From JAZFYD01 sp036443405 (GTDB lineage Bacteria; Planctomycetota; PLA2): DNA of 32,646 nucleotides. Location of the stretch: the NCBI GenBank assembly GCA_036443405.1, contig JAZFYD010000067.1, positions 1 to 32,646 of the forward strand. Direction: 5' to 3'. The stretch's first letter is position 1, and each line of letters starts with the position of its first letter. This document shows, piece by piece, positions 14,202-22,518 of this stretch. The translations under genes and the position numbers were made by a program. Under the pieces are notes generated by a model. It was not told the DNA's origin. It did no database searches and was given only the letters and a program-made list of their open reading frames with translations.

Positions 14202-16454
14202 ATGCGCGCGAGAGGATTTATCGGGCTGATCGTCGTTGTCGCGATCGCGACGCTGGCCTACGTCGTCGCGCGCGAAATCGCGAAACAGGACGACGAGAAT
14301 CCGAAACCCGGCCTGAGTTTCGTCGGCGGTGACGCCTGCGCGCGGTGCCACCAGGAAGAGCATCGACACTGGCGCGGGTCGCACCACGATCTCGCGATGC
14401 AGCCGGCGACGGCCAAGACCGTGCTGGGCGATTTCAACGACGCCGTATTCGACCATCACGGCACGGAGTTCCGGTTCTCGCGGCGGAACGGGGCGTTCTG
14501 GGTACGGACCGCGGGTCCGGATGGCGAGCCCGCGGACTACAAGGTCGAATACACGTTCGGCATCGAGCCGTTGCAACAGTATCTCGTTCCCATCGGCGGC
14601 GGCCGGCTGCAGGCGCTGACGGTGTGTTGGGATACGAAACAAGAGCGTTGGTTCGCGCTGCACGACGAGCGCATTCCCTGGGGGGATTGGCTGCACTGGG
14701 CCGGGCCCCGGTTCAACTGGAACTTCATGTGTGCGGAGTGCCATTCGACAAACCTGCAGCGCAACTACGACGACGCCACGAACACTTACGCGACGTCCTG
14801 GTCCGAGATCAACGTGAGTTGCGAGGCTTGCCACGGGCCGGGCGCGGCCCACGTGGACTGGGCCCAGCGCTGGAAGGGCGAGCGTGGGACGGCGCCCGAC
14901 AGCGAGTCACCCTATGGCCTCGCGATCCTATTGAAAGACGCGCCCGCGCCGATCGAGGCCGAGGCGTGCGCCCGCTGTCACTCGCGCCGCGTGCATGTGT
15001 GGGGGGACTATCAACACGGGAAGCCGTTGCTGGACCATTTCGAGCCGCGACTCCTGACCGACGGGCTGTATCACGCCGACGGGCAGATCCTCGACGAGGT
15101 CTACGTGTACGGCTCGTTTGCGCAGACGAGGAAGTACCACGCCGGGGTTCGTTGCACCGACTGCCACGATCCGCACACGACGAAAGTGCGCATTCCCGGC
15201 AACGGCATGTGCATGCTGTGCCATCGCGTCGATCCGCCGGAACGATTCCCCTCGCTGAAGAAAAAGCTCTACGACTCGCCGGATCACCACTTTCACGAGG
15301 CGGGCACGCCGGGCGCGCAGTGTGTGAACTGCCACATGCCCGCGACGAACTACATGGTGGTGGACCCGCGACGCGACCACTCGTTTCGCATTCCGAGGCC
15401 GGACCTGACGGTTGCGATCGGGACCCCGAACGCCTGCAACGGTTGCCACGAGGACAAGGACGCGAAGTGGGCGGCCGCGGAGATCGAGAAGCGCTTTCCG
15501 CGCTCCGAGCCGCGTCCGGAGCACTTTGCGATTGCGTTTGCCGCAGCGCGAGCGGAGACGTGGCATCTAGCGCTCGGATTGCTTTCCATCGCAGACGATC
15601 CCGCGCAACTGGCGATCGTGCGCGCGACGGCGTTGCACTACCTGCAATTTGCCCCCTGGCCGCGCCGCATTGAGATCTATGAGATCGCTGCACGCGCCGC
15701 CCGTGATCCGGACCCCCTCGTAAGGGTCGCCGCAACCGGCCTCCTGGGGTTGCAGCCGGCCCGGTCGTACCGCGTCCAGACGTTGGCGCCGATGTTGCGA
15801 GACCCTGTTCGCGCGGTGCGTGTGCTTGCCGCTCGTCTGTTTGCTCCCGGTTCAGGTGTGCTCGACGCGGAGGATCGGGACGCGCTGCGGGTCGCGCTCG
15901 ACGAGTTCCGTGCCCGGCAGGCATTCCTTTCTGACCGGCCCGAGTCCTACCTCAATCTCGGCGTGCTCGATCAGGATCTGGGCGAACTCGGCCGGGCCGA
16001 AGCGAACTACCGGCGCGCGCTTTCTCTCGACAAGAACTTCTGGCGGGCGCGGGTAAACCTCGCGCACCTCATGAACGCGCAGGATCGCAACGACGAGGCG
16101 GCCGCGGAGTTCGAGCGGGTGTTGAAAGATCATCCGCAAAACGGTGAGGTTCACTACTCGCTTGGGTTGTTGCGCGCGGAGATGGGGGACATGGAGGCAG
16201 CGGCCGCGCAACTCGTGTCCGCGGCGGAGTTGCTGCAAAACCGCGCGCGCGTGCAATACAACGCCGGTCTCGCGCTCATGAAGACGGGGTCGTCGGTCGC
16301 GGCGGAGGCTGCGCTCCTGCGCGCGGTTTCGTTGGAGCCGGAGGATCTCGAGATTCTGAACGCGCTTGCGTACTTCTACGCGCAGGCGGGCGACCGCGAG
16401 CAGGCGGAGATGTTTCGCGGGCGGGCCGCCGCGCTGGCTGCGGGCCGTCGCTGA
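14202..16454 (+). CDS. Octaheme cytochrome c with HEAT-like and TPR regions
   Basis: A 750-residue protein anchored or exported by an N-terminal helix (~5-22). It has eight CxxCH heme motifs, at residues 46-50, 177-181, 207-211, 256-260, 318-322, 337-341, 374-378 and 412-416. The spacing resembles the cytochrome c554/NrfA-like multiheme class, for example CEACHGPGAAH and CTDCHDPHT. Residues ~465-550 look like HEAT/armadillo helices (DPDPLVRVAATGLLGL, RDPVRAVRVLAARLF). Residues ~580-740 are TPRs (YLNLGVLDQDLGELGRAEANYRRALSLD and repeats). Cytochrome-TPR fusions are frequent in Planctomycetota and Verrucomicrobia and probably form periplasmic electron-transfer scaffolds; the redox substrate is unknown. 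It is divergent from sdhCAB. Confidence 0.9.
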   Translation: MRARGFIGLIVVVAIATLAYVVAREIAKQDDENPKPGLSFVGGDACARCHQEEHRHWRGSHHDLAMQPATAKTVLGDFNDAVFDHHGTEFRFSRRNGAFWVRTAGPDGEPADYKVEYTFGIEPLQQYLVPIGGGRLQALTVCWDTKQERWFALHDERIPWGDWLHWAGPRFNWNFMCAECHSTNLQRNYDDATNTYATSWSEINVSCEACHGPGAAHVDWAQRWKGERGTAPDSESPYGLAILLKDAPAPIEAEACARCHSRRVHVWGDYQHGKPLLDHFEPRLLTDGLYHADGQILDEVYVYGSFAQTRKYHAGVRCTDCHDPHTTKVRIPGNGMCMLCHRVDPPERFPSLKKKLYDSPDHHFHEAGTPGAQCVNCHMPATNYMVVDPRRDHSFRIPRPDLTVAIGTPNACNGCHEDKDAKWAAAEIEKRFPRSEPRPEHFAIAFAAARAETWHLALGLLSIADDPAQLAIVRATALHYLQFAPWPRRIEIYEIAARAARDPDPLVRVAATGLLGLQPARSYRVQTLAPMLRDPVRAVRVLAARLFAPGSGVLDAEDRDALRVALDEFRARQAFLSDRPESYLNLGVLDQDLGELGRAEANYRRALSLDKNFWRARVNLAHLMNAQDRNDEAAAEFERVLKDHPQNGEVHYSLGLLRAEMGDMEAAAAQLVSAAELLQNRARVQYNAGLALMKTGSSVAAEAALLRAVSLEPEDLEILNALAYFYAQAGDREQAEMFRGRAAALAAGRR

Positions 16455-16518
16455 AGGCCGATTTGGAACCGCCGCTAAGATGCTCGCTTCGCCCATTCGT
16501 CCCGGGCGGCACCAAGCT

Positions 16519-18549
16519 ATGCTCGCGCGCACGATCCCCGGCCGGCTCCGGTTTCTCTGCACGGCGCTTTTCCTTGCGCTGATTCTCCTGACCGGATTGC
16601 GGATCGCGTTCTTCACCGCGTTTCACGATACTGACACACCGCTCGGCAGCGGCGCGATCGCTAGCGCGTTCTGGCTCGGTTTCCGGTTCGATCTGCGCCT
16701 CCTGTTGTTGCTCTTGCTCCCGATGGTCCTGCTGTGGCGGGTGCCGCGCTTGAACCCGACGCGGACCGAGTGGGCCCGAAGGTTCTGGCCGGTTCATCTT
16801 TCGTTCATGACCGCCTGCATGGTCCTGTTCTACGTCGTCGATTTCGGGAACTACGCGTGGCTGCGCGAGCGCGTGGACGCATCCCGGCTTTCGGACGTCG
16901 AGAACCCATGGACCTCGCTCAAGCTGGTTTGGCAGACGTACCCGCTCGGTCGCGCGTTGCTGGGCCTGGCGGCGTTCGTGGCCGTGTCCTCGTGGTTCTT
17001 GCGCAAGCGGCTCACCCGGTGCGTCGAGGAAGAACCCGATTTCAGCGCGAAGTACCGCCGGGTCGCGACCGTGGTCACGATCCTGGTGTTTGTATGCGGC
17101 CTCTACGGCAAGGTCTCGTTCTATCCGCTGCGGTGGAGCGATGCGTTCGGGTCCACGCACCGTTTTCAGTCGCACCTCGCGCTCAACCCGGTTCTGTTTT
17201 TCATCGACTCGGTCCTGGCGAGCGAAGACGTTCCGTTCGACAGAAAGCGCGTGAAGTCCCACTACGACGAGGTCGCCGCGTATCTCGGCGTGGACGAACC
17301 CGACCCCGAAACCCTGAACTTCTCGCGACGCGTTCGTCCGACGCCCGTTGGCGAGTACGGGACACGGCGGCCGAACGTCTATCTCATTCAGCTCGAGTCG
17401 TTCGCGTACCAGCAGACCGGATTGTCCGGCAACCCGCTCGACGCTTCGCCGAACTTCGACGCGATCGCCAAGGAGGGTTTGCTGTTCACGCGGTTCTACA
17501 CGCCGCGCGACGGGACGGCCCGGGCGGTATACGCGACGCTGACCGGTATCCCGGACACGATCAAACATCGGACCGCGACGCGCAACCCGCGCGCGGTGGA
17601 CCAGTACACGATCTTCGATGCGCTGTCCGGTTATCAGAAGTTCTACTTCCTCGGCATGAGCGCGGGGTGGGCGAACCTGCGCGGCCTCATCTCGAAAAAC
17701 GTGCGCGGCTTGAAGCTCTACGAGGAGGGCGCGTTCAAGTCAGACCGCGTCGACGTCTGGGGCGTTTCCGACCTGCACCTGTTCGAGGAGTCGTTTCAGA
17801 TCCTGCAGGCCGAGCGGGGGGACGAGCCGTACTTCGTCTACATCCAATGCTCGGCGAACCATCCGCCGCACAACATCCCCGAGGACAAGCGCGACTTCGT
17901 GGTCAAGGAAGAGGACGAGGAAACGCTGGTCGAGAACGGGTTCGACCACAATCGCGCCTACAACTCGTACCGGTTCCAGGACTACGCGCTGGGCCACTTG
18001 ATGAAGCTTGTGCGCGAGGCCGGCGAGCTCGAGAACTCGATCTTTTTCCTGTTCGGCGACAACGGAATGCGCGGGAAGATCCGGCACATGCCGCCCGCTG
18101 AGGAGGCGTTCGGCCTGGGGAACTACCACACGCCGTTTCTGATCTACGCACCGGGTTTCATCAAGGAGCCGAAGGTGATCGATGCGCCGTGCGGGCAGCT
18201 CGACATCCTGCCCACGATCGCGGGCGCCGTGGGCGCCGGCGTCTGGAACCGAACGCTCGGCCGCAATCTGCTCGACCCGCGGTTCAAGGAGCACTTCGCG
18301 TTCATCCAGGACAAACGCGGCTCGGCGACGCGCGTGATGCTCATGGATCGCGACTACCTCGCGCGCATCAACATCGACGGCAGCAACGGGCGGCTCTATC
18401 GGTATGCGGCAGAAAAACCCCGCGAGGATGTTTCCGACCAACATCCCGAACTCGCGCAGCGCCTCACGCGCCTCGGTCTCGGTATCTACGAGACGTCGAA
18501 GTACCTGCAGTATCACAACGCGCCGTCGCGCTATGCGGAGGAGGAGTGA
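16519..18549 (+). CDS. LTA-synthase/phosphoglycerol-transferase-like membrane sulfatase-fold enzyme
   Basis: A 676-residue membrane enzyme with about five N-terminal helices (to ~residue 200) and a large extracytoplasmic sulfatase-fold domain (~285-640). Family landmarks: Glu293 in LIQLESF, the likely nucleophile Thr333 in RDGTARAVYATLTG, SANHPPH (His447, His451), FLFGDNG (Asp514), and YHTPFLIYAPG (His537). In LtaS/OpgB-type enzymes the aspartate is followed by a metal-ligand histidine (GDHG); here it is Asn515. The family moves phosphoglycerol or related groups from lipids onto glycans. ATG at 16519 is preferred, just before the first helix; an in-frame ATG at 16480 is also possible. The stop overlaps the next small gene (TGATG). 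Confidence 0.85.
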   Translation: MLARTIPGRLRFLCTALFLALILLTGLRIAFFTAFHDTDTPLGSGAIASAFWLGFRFDLRLLLLLLLPMVLLWRVPRLNPTRTEWARRFWPVHLSFMTACMVLFYVVDFGNYAWLRERVDASRLSDVENPWTSLKLVWQTYPLGRALLGLAAFVAVSSWFLRKRLTRCVEEEPDFSAKYRRVATVVTILVFVCGLYGKVSFYPLRWSDAFGSTHRFQSHLALNPVLFFIDSVLASEDVPFDRKRVKSHYDEVAAYLGVDEPDPETLNFSRRVRPTPVGEYGTRRPNVYLIQLESFAYQQTGLSGNPLDASPNFDAIAKEGLLFTRFYTPRDGTARAVYATLTGIPDTIKHRTATRNPRAVDQYTIFDALSGYQKFYFLGMSAGWANLRGLISKNVRGLKLYEEGAFKSDRVDVWGVSDLHLFEESFQILQAERGDEPYFVYIQCSANHPPHNIPEDKRDFVVKEEDEETLVENGFDHNRAYNSYRFQDYALGHLMKLVREAGELENSIFFLFGDNGMRGKIRHMPPAEEAFGLGNYHTPFLIYAPGFIKEPKVIDAPCGQLDILPTIAGAVGAGVWNRTLGRNLLDPRFKEHFAFIQDKRGSATRVMLMDRDYLARINIDGSNGRLYRYAAEKPREDVSDQHPELAQRLTRLGLGIYETSKYLQYHNAPSRYAEEE

Positions 18550-18656
18550 TGCTTCCGCGAATCAAGAGTGTCGCAATCCAACTGGCGCTCAGCCTGCTGT
18601 TCCTGGTGCTGACGGTCGGCTTCGTGTTCTTCTTTGAACAGAAGATCAACGGCTAA
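18549..18656 (+). CDS. 35-residue single-helix membrane peptide
   Basis: ATG at 18549 shares bases with the previous stop (TGATG), indicating coupled translation. The product MLPRIKSVAIQLALSLLFLV continues hydrophobically through about residue 27 (..TVGFVFFFE) and ends QKING. It is one transmembrane helix with a basic N-terminus. GAGGAG at 18541-18546 just before it could serve as ribosome site. No family is known to me. It may be a small partner of the LTA-synthase-like enzyme or of the downstream exporter. Confidence 0.6.
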   Translation: MLPRIKSVAIQLALSLLFLVLTVGFVFFFEQKING

Positions 18657-18677
18657 CGCGCAGTGAAGCGCGCGTTC

Positions 18678-18771
18678 CTCGGCGTTGGCCTCGGCCTCAT
18701 GCGTTGGGCCCCGCCGTCTCGGTCCCTCGACCACCGACCTCGTAACCCGACGCACGAGGCCAAGAGCCGAG
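18678..18771. other. Large imperfect dyad in the leader of the MMPL exporter gene
   Basis: Within the 153-base gap 18657-18809, GGCCTCATGCGTTGGG (18693-18708) pairs with CCCGACGCACGAGGCC (18746-18761) at 14 of 16 positions, one of the two exceptions being a G-T wobble. Outer sequence starting CTCGGC at 18678 can pair in an alternative register with the right side to about 18771. A cis-acting RNA structure, attenuator or degenerate repeat are all possible. Confidence 0.35.
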
Positions 18772-18809
18772 ATGCGCGTATCCGCGCAGCGCGTACACTC
18801 TCCCGCACT

Positions 18810-20852
18810 ATGGTGCGCGCTTCCTGGCTCTTGCTTTGTTGGCTGATCGCGGCGGCCGGTCTCTCCGGATACGCGCGCGGTTGGACCACGGACAATCGCC
18901 TCGACAAGTGGGTGGGTCAGATCGCCGACGAGCCCGGCTATCGACTGTTGCATGACGAGTTCGGCGGGGACGAGGCTGTCTACGTGCGCTTCGAGGGCGG
19001 CGCCCAAGCCGGAGACGCTCCTGACCGGGAGGCCCTGTTCGGCACGGTGCACGACCGCCTCGGCGGGCTTGCGGCTGTGGGCCAGGTTGTCGACTCCGCG
19101 GCGTTGCCCGGGCCGGTGCGTGAGTCCATTTTCGGCTCCCTGGAACCCGGATCGCGCGACTTCATCCTGCTGATCCGGCCCGGCGCGGGACCGCCGCAAA
19201 GGCGTGCGCTCGTCGACGAGCTTGAAAGACTCGGGCAGCAGGCGGAGAAGGCCGGGGCGAAGGTCCGTTCCGCAGGGCATCCGCTCGTGGCGGCCGCCCT
19301 CGACGAGGAGGCGGCGAAGGTCGAGCGTTATTTCGCGCCGATGCTTGTCCTGTTGGCTTCGCTTGCCGCCGCGCTGTTTCTCCGCTCGTTCACGTTGGCG
19401 CTCTACACGGTCTTACCGGCGATCGTCGGGTCATCCGGGGCGCGCACGGTTCTGTCGATGTTCGGCGTCGATTCGGACCTTATTCTCGTGGCGGTCGGCC
19501 CGATCACGTTCGTGCTCCTGCTCGCCTCGACGCTCCATCTCGTCAGCGCGTTCAAACGGCAGCGCGAACGGGGAGTGGCGCCTGCGGACGCCGCGCGCTT
19601 GGCGAAACAGGAGAAACTCCCCGCCGGTCTGCTCGCGGCACTCACGACCGCGGCGGGGTTCGGAGTGTTCACGGTGAGCGGCATCCGATCGGTCGCGATG
19701 CTCGGCGCCGCGGTCGCCGGGACCGTGTTGGTGGCCGTCCCGCTCGCGTTCTGGGCGATACCGCCGCTGCTTGCGTACCTGCCCGGCCGGCCGCCGGTTT
19801 CACGTGCGTTCCACCGCCACCCGTGGCGACGCTTGGCCGCGGCCTCGTTCCGGCGGCGTGGAATGCTCGCCGCTGCCACCGCCATCGTTCTCGTGGCCGG
19901 AGCTTTCGCGGGAACACGGTTGGAACCCGAAACGAACGTGCTTCACTATTTCCCTGACGGGCATCGGGTCCGTGATCACTTCCTCGGTCTCGAGGGCGAC
20001 GGCGTTCCGCTCTCGACCGTGGACGTGTTTGCACGCCGCCGGGACAACACCGATTGGGCTTCGTCGGATTTTCACGATCGACTGGATCGGCGCCTTGTCG
20101 GGACACCGGGCATTCTCGGTGCGTTCGGGCCCGAGGCGGTGGTCGATTCGGTGCCGGGTGGCGGCTCGCCGCAGAGTTCTCGGCTGCTCGCGGCCGCATG
20201 GAACACGTCGGGCCGCGTCCGGGGGAAGTGGGCGCGCTGGACGACGCGGTTTCTCACGACGGGATCGGAGCCGATGGCGGATCTCGTGTCCCGTGTGCGC
20301 GACGAAGCGGAACGGTGGGCGGCATCCCACGACGCGGACGTCGAGGTCGCCGGGTCCATGCCGCTCATGCTGAAGATGCAGAACCGGCTGATCGGAACGA
20401 TGCTCTCGTCGTTGGGTCTGACCACGATTGTCACGACGCTCCTGTTCTTGCTGGTGACTCGCGCGCCGCATGCGTTGTTGGCCGCGCTGCTTGTCAATCT
20501 CGCGCCCGTTTCGTTCGTGCTCCTGTTCGCCGCGTTGTTTCGGTTTCCGCTCGACGGCGCAACGGTCATGGTTGCGGCGGTCGTACTCGGTCTGGCCGTC
20601 GACAACACGTTTCACCTGATGCACGCGGCGCGTGGATCGGGGATGAGATCGGTTCTCCAGGCGTTCGACCGGGTCGGGCGCGCCGCCGCGGTTTCGTCGG
20701 GCGCGCTCGCGCTCGGATTTGCGAGCCTCGCGATTTCGGGATTCGCGCCCACGGCCCGGTTCGGCATGCTCTGCGCGCTCGGCGCCGCGTTCGCCCTTGT
20801 TTCCGATCTGGTGCTCCTTCCGGCGCTCTGGGTGCGCCGCGACCAAGGTTGA
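18810..20852 (+). CDS. MMPL/RND-superfamily lipid exporter
   Basis: A 680-residue membrane protein with the MMPL layout: helix 1 (~5-22), a periplasmic domain (~25-165), a five-helix sterol-sensing-like bundle (~170-330), then a second half with periplasmic loop and five helices (VDVEVAGSMPLMLKMQNRLI, TMLSSLGLTTIVTTLLFLLV, AVVLGLAVDNTFHLMHAAR). The acidic helix residues in GLAVDNTFH fit the proton relay. At about 680 residues it is shorter than classic RND pumps, like HpnN/MMPL hydrophobic-molecule exporters. ATG at 18810 is preferred because the upstream in-frame extension (from 18663) is Arg-rich and overlaps the leader dyad. The type III PKS gene starts four bases after the stop, so this exporter probably handles the PKS product. 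Confidence 0.85.
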   Translation: MVRASWLLLCWLIAAAGLSGYARGWTTDNRLDKWVGQIADEPGYRLLHDEFGGDEAVYVRFEGGAQAGDAPDREALFGTVHDRLGGLAAVGQVVDSAALPGPVRESIFGSLEPGSRDFILLIRPGAGPPQRRALVDELERLGQQAEKAGAKVRSAGHPLVAAALDEEAAKVERYFAPMLVLLASLAAALFLRSFTLALYTVLPAIVGSSGARTVLSMFGVDSDLILVAVGPITFVLLLASTLHLVSAFKRQRERGVAPADAARLAKQEKLPAGLLAALTTAAGFGVFTVSGIRSVAMLGAAVAGTVLVAVPLAFWAIPPLLAYLPGRPPVSRAFHRHPWRRLAAASFRRRGMLAAATAIVLVAGAFAGTRLEPETNVLHYFPDGHRVRDHFLGLEGDGVPLSTVDVFARRRDNTDWASSDFHDRLDRRLVGTPGILGAFGPEAVVDSVPGGGSPQSSRLLAAAWNTSGRVRGKWARWTTRFLTTGSEPMADLVSRVRDEAERWAASHDADVEVAGSMPLMLKMQNRLIGTMLSSLGLTTIVTTLLFLLVTRAPHALLAALLVNLAPVSFVLLFAALFRFPLDGATVMVAAVVLGLAVDNTFHLMHAARGSGMRSVLQAFDRVGRAAAVSSGALALGFASLAISGFAPTARFGMLCALGAAFALVSDLVLLPALWVRRDQG

Positions 20853-20855
20853 CGC

Positions 20856-21941
20856 GTGCGATCCACGCGTTCCGTGGGAGAATCCGCGCCCGTGCATTCC
20901 GACGACGTTCACTTGCTCTCGCTCTCCGTGTGCGAGGCGCCGTACCCGGCCTCGCAAACCGACGCCAAGCAATTCGTCAGCGAGATGTTTCGCGACGGCG
21001 ATTTCGATCTCGACGCGACGGCGGCCGTGTACGACAACGCGGGCATCAAGCGGCGCACATTCGCGCTCCCTCTCGAGCGCTACGCGGCCGGGCTCGGTGT
21101 GGCCGAACGCAACCGGCTGTACATCGAGACGGCGGGGCGCATGCTCGAGCAGGCCGCTGCGCAGGCCGTGCAACCGGACCTGCGCAACCGCGTGACCCAC
21201 GTCGTGCTGGTCTCCAGCACGGGCATCGCAACCCCGTCCCTGGACTGTGCCGTGATCGAGTCCCTCGGCATCCACCCCGACGCGCAGCGCATCCCGGTGT
21301 TCGGTCTCGGCTGCGCGGGCGGCGTGGCCGGGTTGCAGTTGGCTCGCGACTTGGCGCGCTCCGATCCCGATGCGCTCGTTTTGGTGTTGTGTGTCGAGCT
21401 GACGAGCCTGACGCTGCTCGTCGACGATCAGACCCGGCGCAACTTTGTCGCGTGCGCGCTGTTCGGTGACGGTGCGGCGGCAGCTCTGATCGGTGGGTCT
21501 TCGATGCCTGGACGCGTCCGGATCGGCGCGGGACTCTGCCGGTTGTTTCCGGATACGCACGAGCTGATGGGTTGGGACGTGCGCAACGAGGGCTGGCGAG
21601 TCATCTTCTCGCCGCGCATTCCGGCCGTAGTGCGCGCCGAGGTCGATGGACTCGTGCGTGCCGTTGCCGACCCCGACACGATTCGGCACTTCGTGTTGCA
21701 TCCCGGCGGGCAGAAAGTGCTGGACGCGTATCGCGAGGCTCTCGGCCTGGGCGATTCGGAGATGGCGTGTGCGACCGACGTGCTCGCGAACCACGGCAAC
21801 ATGTCGGCCGTGACTGTCCTCTTTGTCCTCGAGCGTTTCCTGTCGCGGGCGGATGGGTCTCCGGGCCGGGCGATCCTCTCCGCGTTCGGCCCCGGGTTCA
21901 CGGCCCAGGTACTCGAGATGGAGCTCCTCGGCGCCGCGTGA
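20856..21941 (+). CDS. Type III polyketide synthase (chalcone/stilbene synthase family)
   Basis: A 361-residue thiolase-fold enzyme. The catalytic triad is complete: Cys153 in FGLGCAGGVAG, His282 in VLHPGGQKVL and Asn315 in ANHGNMSA. Bacterial members of this look (BpsA-, ArsB- or SrsA-like) condense fatty acyl-CoA with malonyl-CoA to alkylpyrones or alkylresorcinols. Start GTG at 20856 is four bases after the exporter stop; another in-frame GTG at 20892 is possible and would remove a weakly conserved N-terminus. The stop overlaps the start of the methyltransferase gene (GTGA). The PKS-methyltransferase pairing parallels Bacillus BpsA-BpsB, which makes methylated alkylpyrones. The product here is inferred. 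Confidence 0.92.
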   Translation: MRSTRSVGESAPVHSDDVHLLSLSVCEAPYPASQTDAKQFVSEMFRDGDFDLDATAAVYDNAGIKRRTFALPLERYAAGLGVAERNRLYIETAGRMLEQAAAQAVQPDLRNRVTHVVLVSSTGIATPSLDCAVIESLGIHPDAQRIPVFGLGCAGGVAGLQLARDLARSDPDALVLVLCVELTSLTLLVDDQTRRNFVACALFGDGAAAALIGGSSMPGRVRIGAGLCRLFPDTHELMGWDVRNEGWRVIFSPRIPAVVRAEVDGLVRAVADPDTIRHFVLHPGGQKVLDAYREALGLGDSEMACATDVLANHGNMSAVTVLFVLERFLSRADGSPGRAILSAFGPGFTAQVLEMELLGAA

Positions 21942-22444
21942 GGGACATCGTCGTGCTTGCGCTCGCGTATTGCGTCGCGATGCGCGTGTTCGAGGTCTTC
22001 TGGTCGAAACGCAATGCACGCCGCGTGCTCGCGCGCGGTGGCGAGACGATCGTTCCCGATGGGATGGCGGCCATCGCACTCGTGCACGGGCTCTGGTTCC
22101 TGGCGATGGCGCTGGAGGACACGCTGCTCGGCCCGCATGCGGAGCTTCTCCGATACCGCTGGGCGTTCTTCGGCGCGTTCGCGGGTGCCGAGGTCTTGCG
22201 GTTTTGGTGCGTCGCGTCGCTCGGAGACTCCTGGAACGTGCGCGTTCTCGTTTGCCCCGGAGTCGCGCCGGTGCGGCACGGGCCGTATCGGTACCTACGG
22301 CACCCGAACTATCTCGGCGCCGTCGTGATGCTCGTTTCGTTGCCGCTCGCGCTGGGGTTGCCGTACACGGCAGCCGCGGTGTTGCCCGCGAAGTTGCTGG
22401 CTTTGCGGCAACGCATCCGGATCGAAGACGCGGCCTTGGGCTAG
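21938..22444 (+). CDS. Isoprenylcysteine methyltransferase-like membrane enzyme (PKS-product O-methylase)
   Basis: A 168-residue integral membrane protein with 4-5 helices and the ICMT/PEMT-type signature HGPYRYLRHPNYLG (residues 114-127), where RHPNY binds SAM. The N-terminal SKRNARRVLARGG also matches the BpsB/YpbQ group. It starts at GTG 21938 inside the PKS stop (GTGA), so it is translationally coupled. BpsB-type enzymes O-methylate alkylpyrones made by the adjacent type III PKS, and the same is proposed here. It is the last gene of the operon and converges on the lipoprotein gene at 22519. Confidence 0.85.
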   Translation: MRDIVVLALAYCVAMRVFEVFWSKRNARRVLARGGETIVPDGMAAIALVHGLWFLAMALEDTLLGPHAELLRYRWAFFGAFAGAEVLRFWCVASLGDSWNVRVLVCPGVAPVRHGPYRYLRHPNYLGAVVMLVSLPLALGLPYTAAAVLPAKLLALRQRIRIEDAALG

Positions 22445-22447
22445 GCA

Positions 22448-22465
22448 ACCACAGAGGCACAGAGG
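22448..22465 (+). repeat. ACCACAGAGGCACAGAGG fragment
   Basis: Just after the methyltransferase stop lies ACCACAGAGGCACAGAGG, with an internal CACAGAGG direct repeat. The motif resembles an intergenic sequence I recall from planctomycete-like genomes. Only one copy was seen here. Confidence 0.35.
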
Positions 22466-22518
22466 CGTTCCGGAGGCCTCATGCCGAGGAGAAGGCGTCG
22501 GGCACCTAGGGGGACGAA

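Noticed and set aside
18663..18809. N-terminal extension of the MMPL exporter
   Set aside because: The 49 residues are Arg-rich with no helix and overlap a dyad; MVRASWLLLCW at 18810 begins a typical first helix.
19800..22460. An 886-codon minus-strand open frame
   Set aside because: Antisense to the MMPL, PKS and methylase genes, which all carry intact family motifs.
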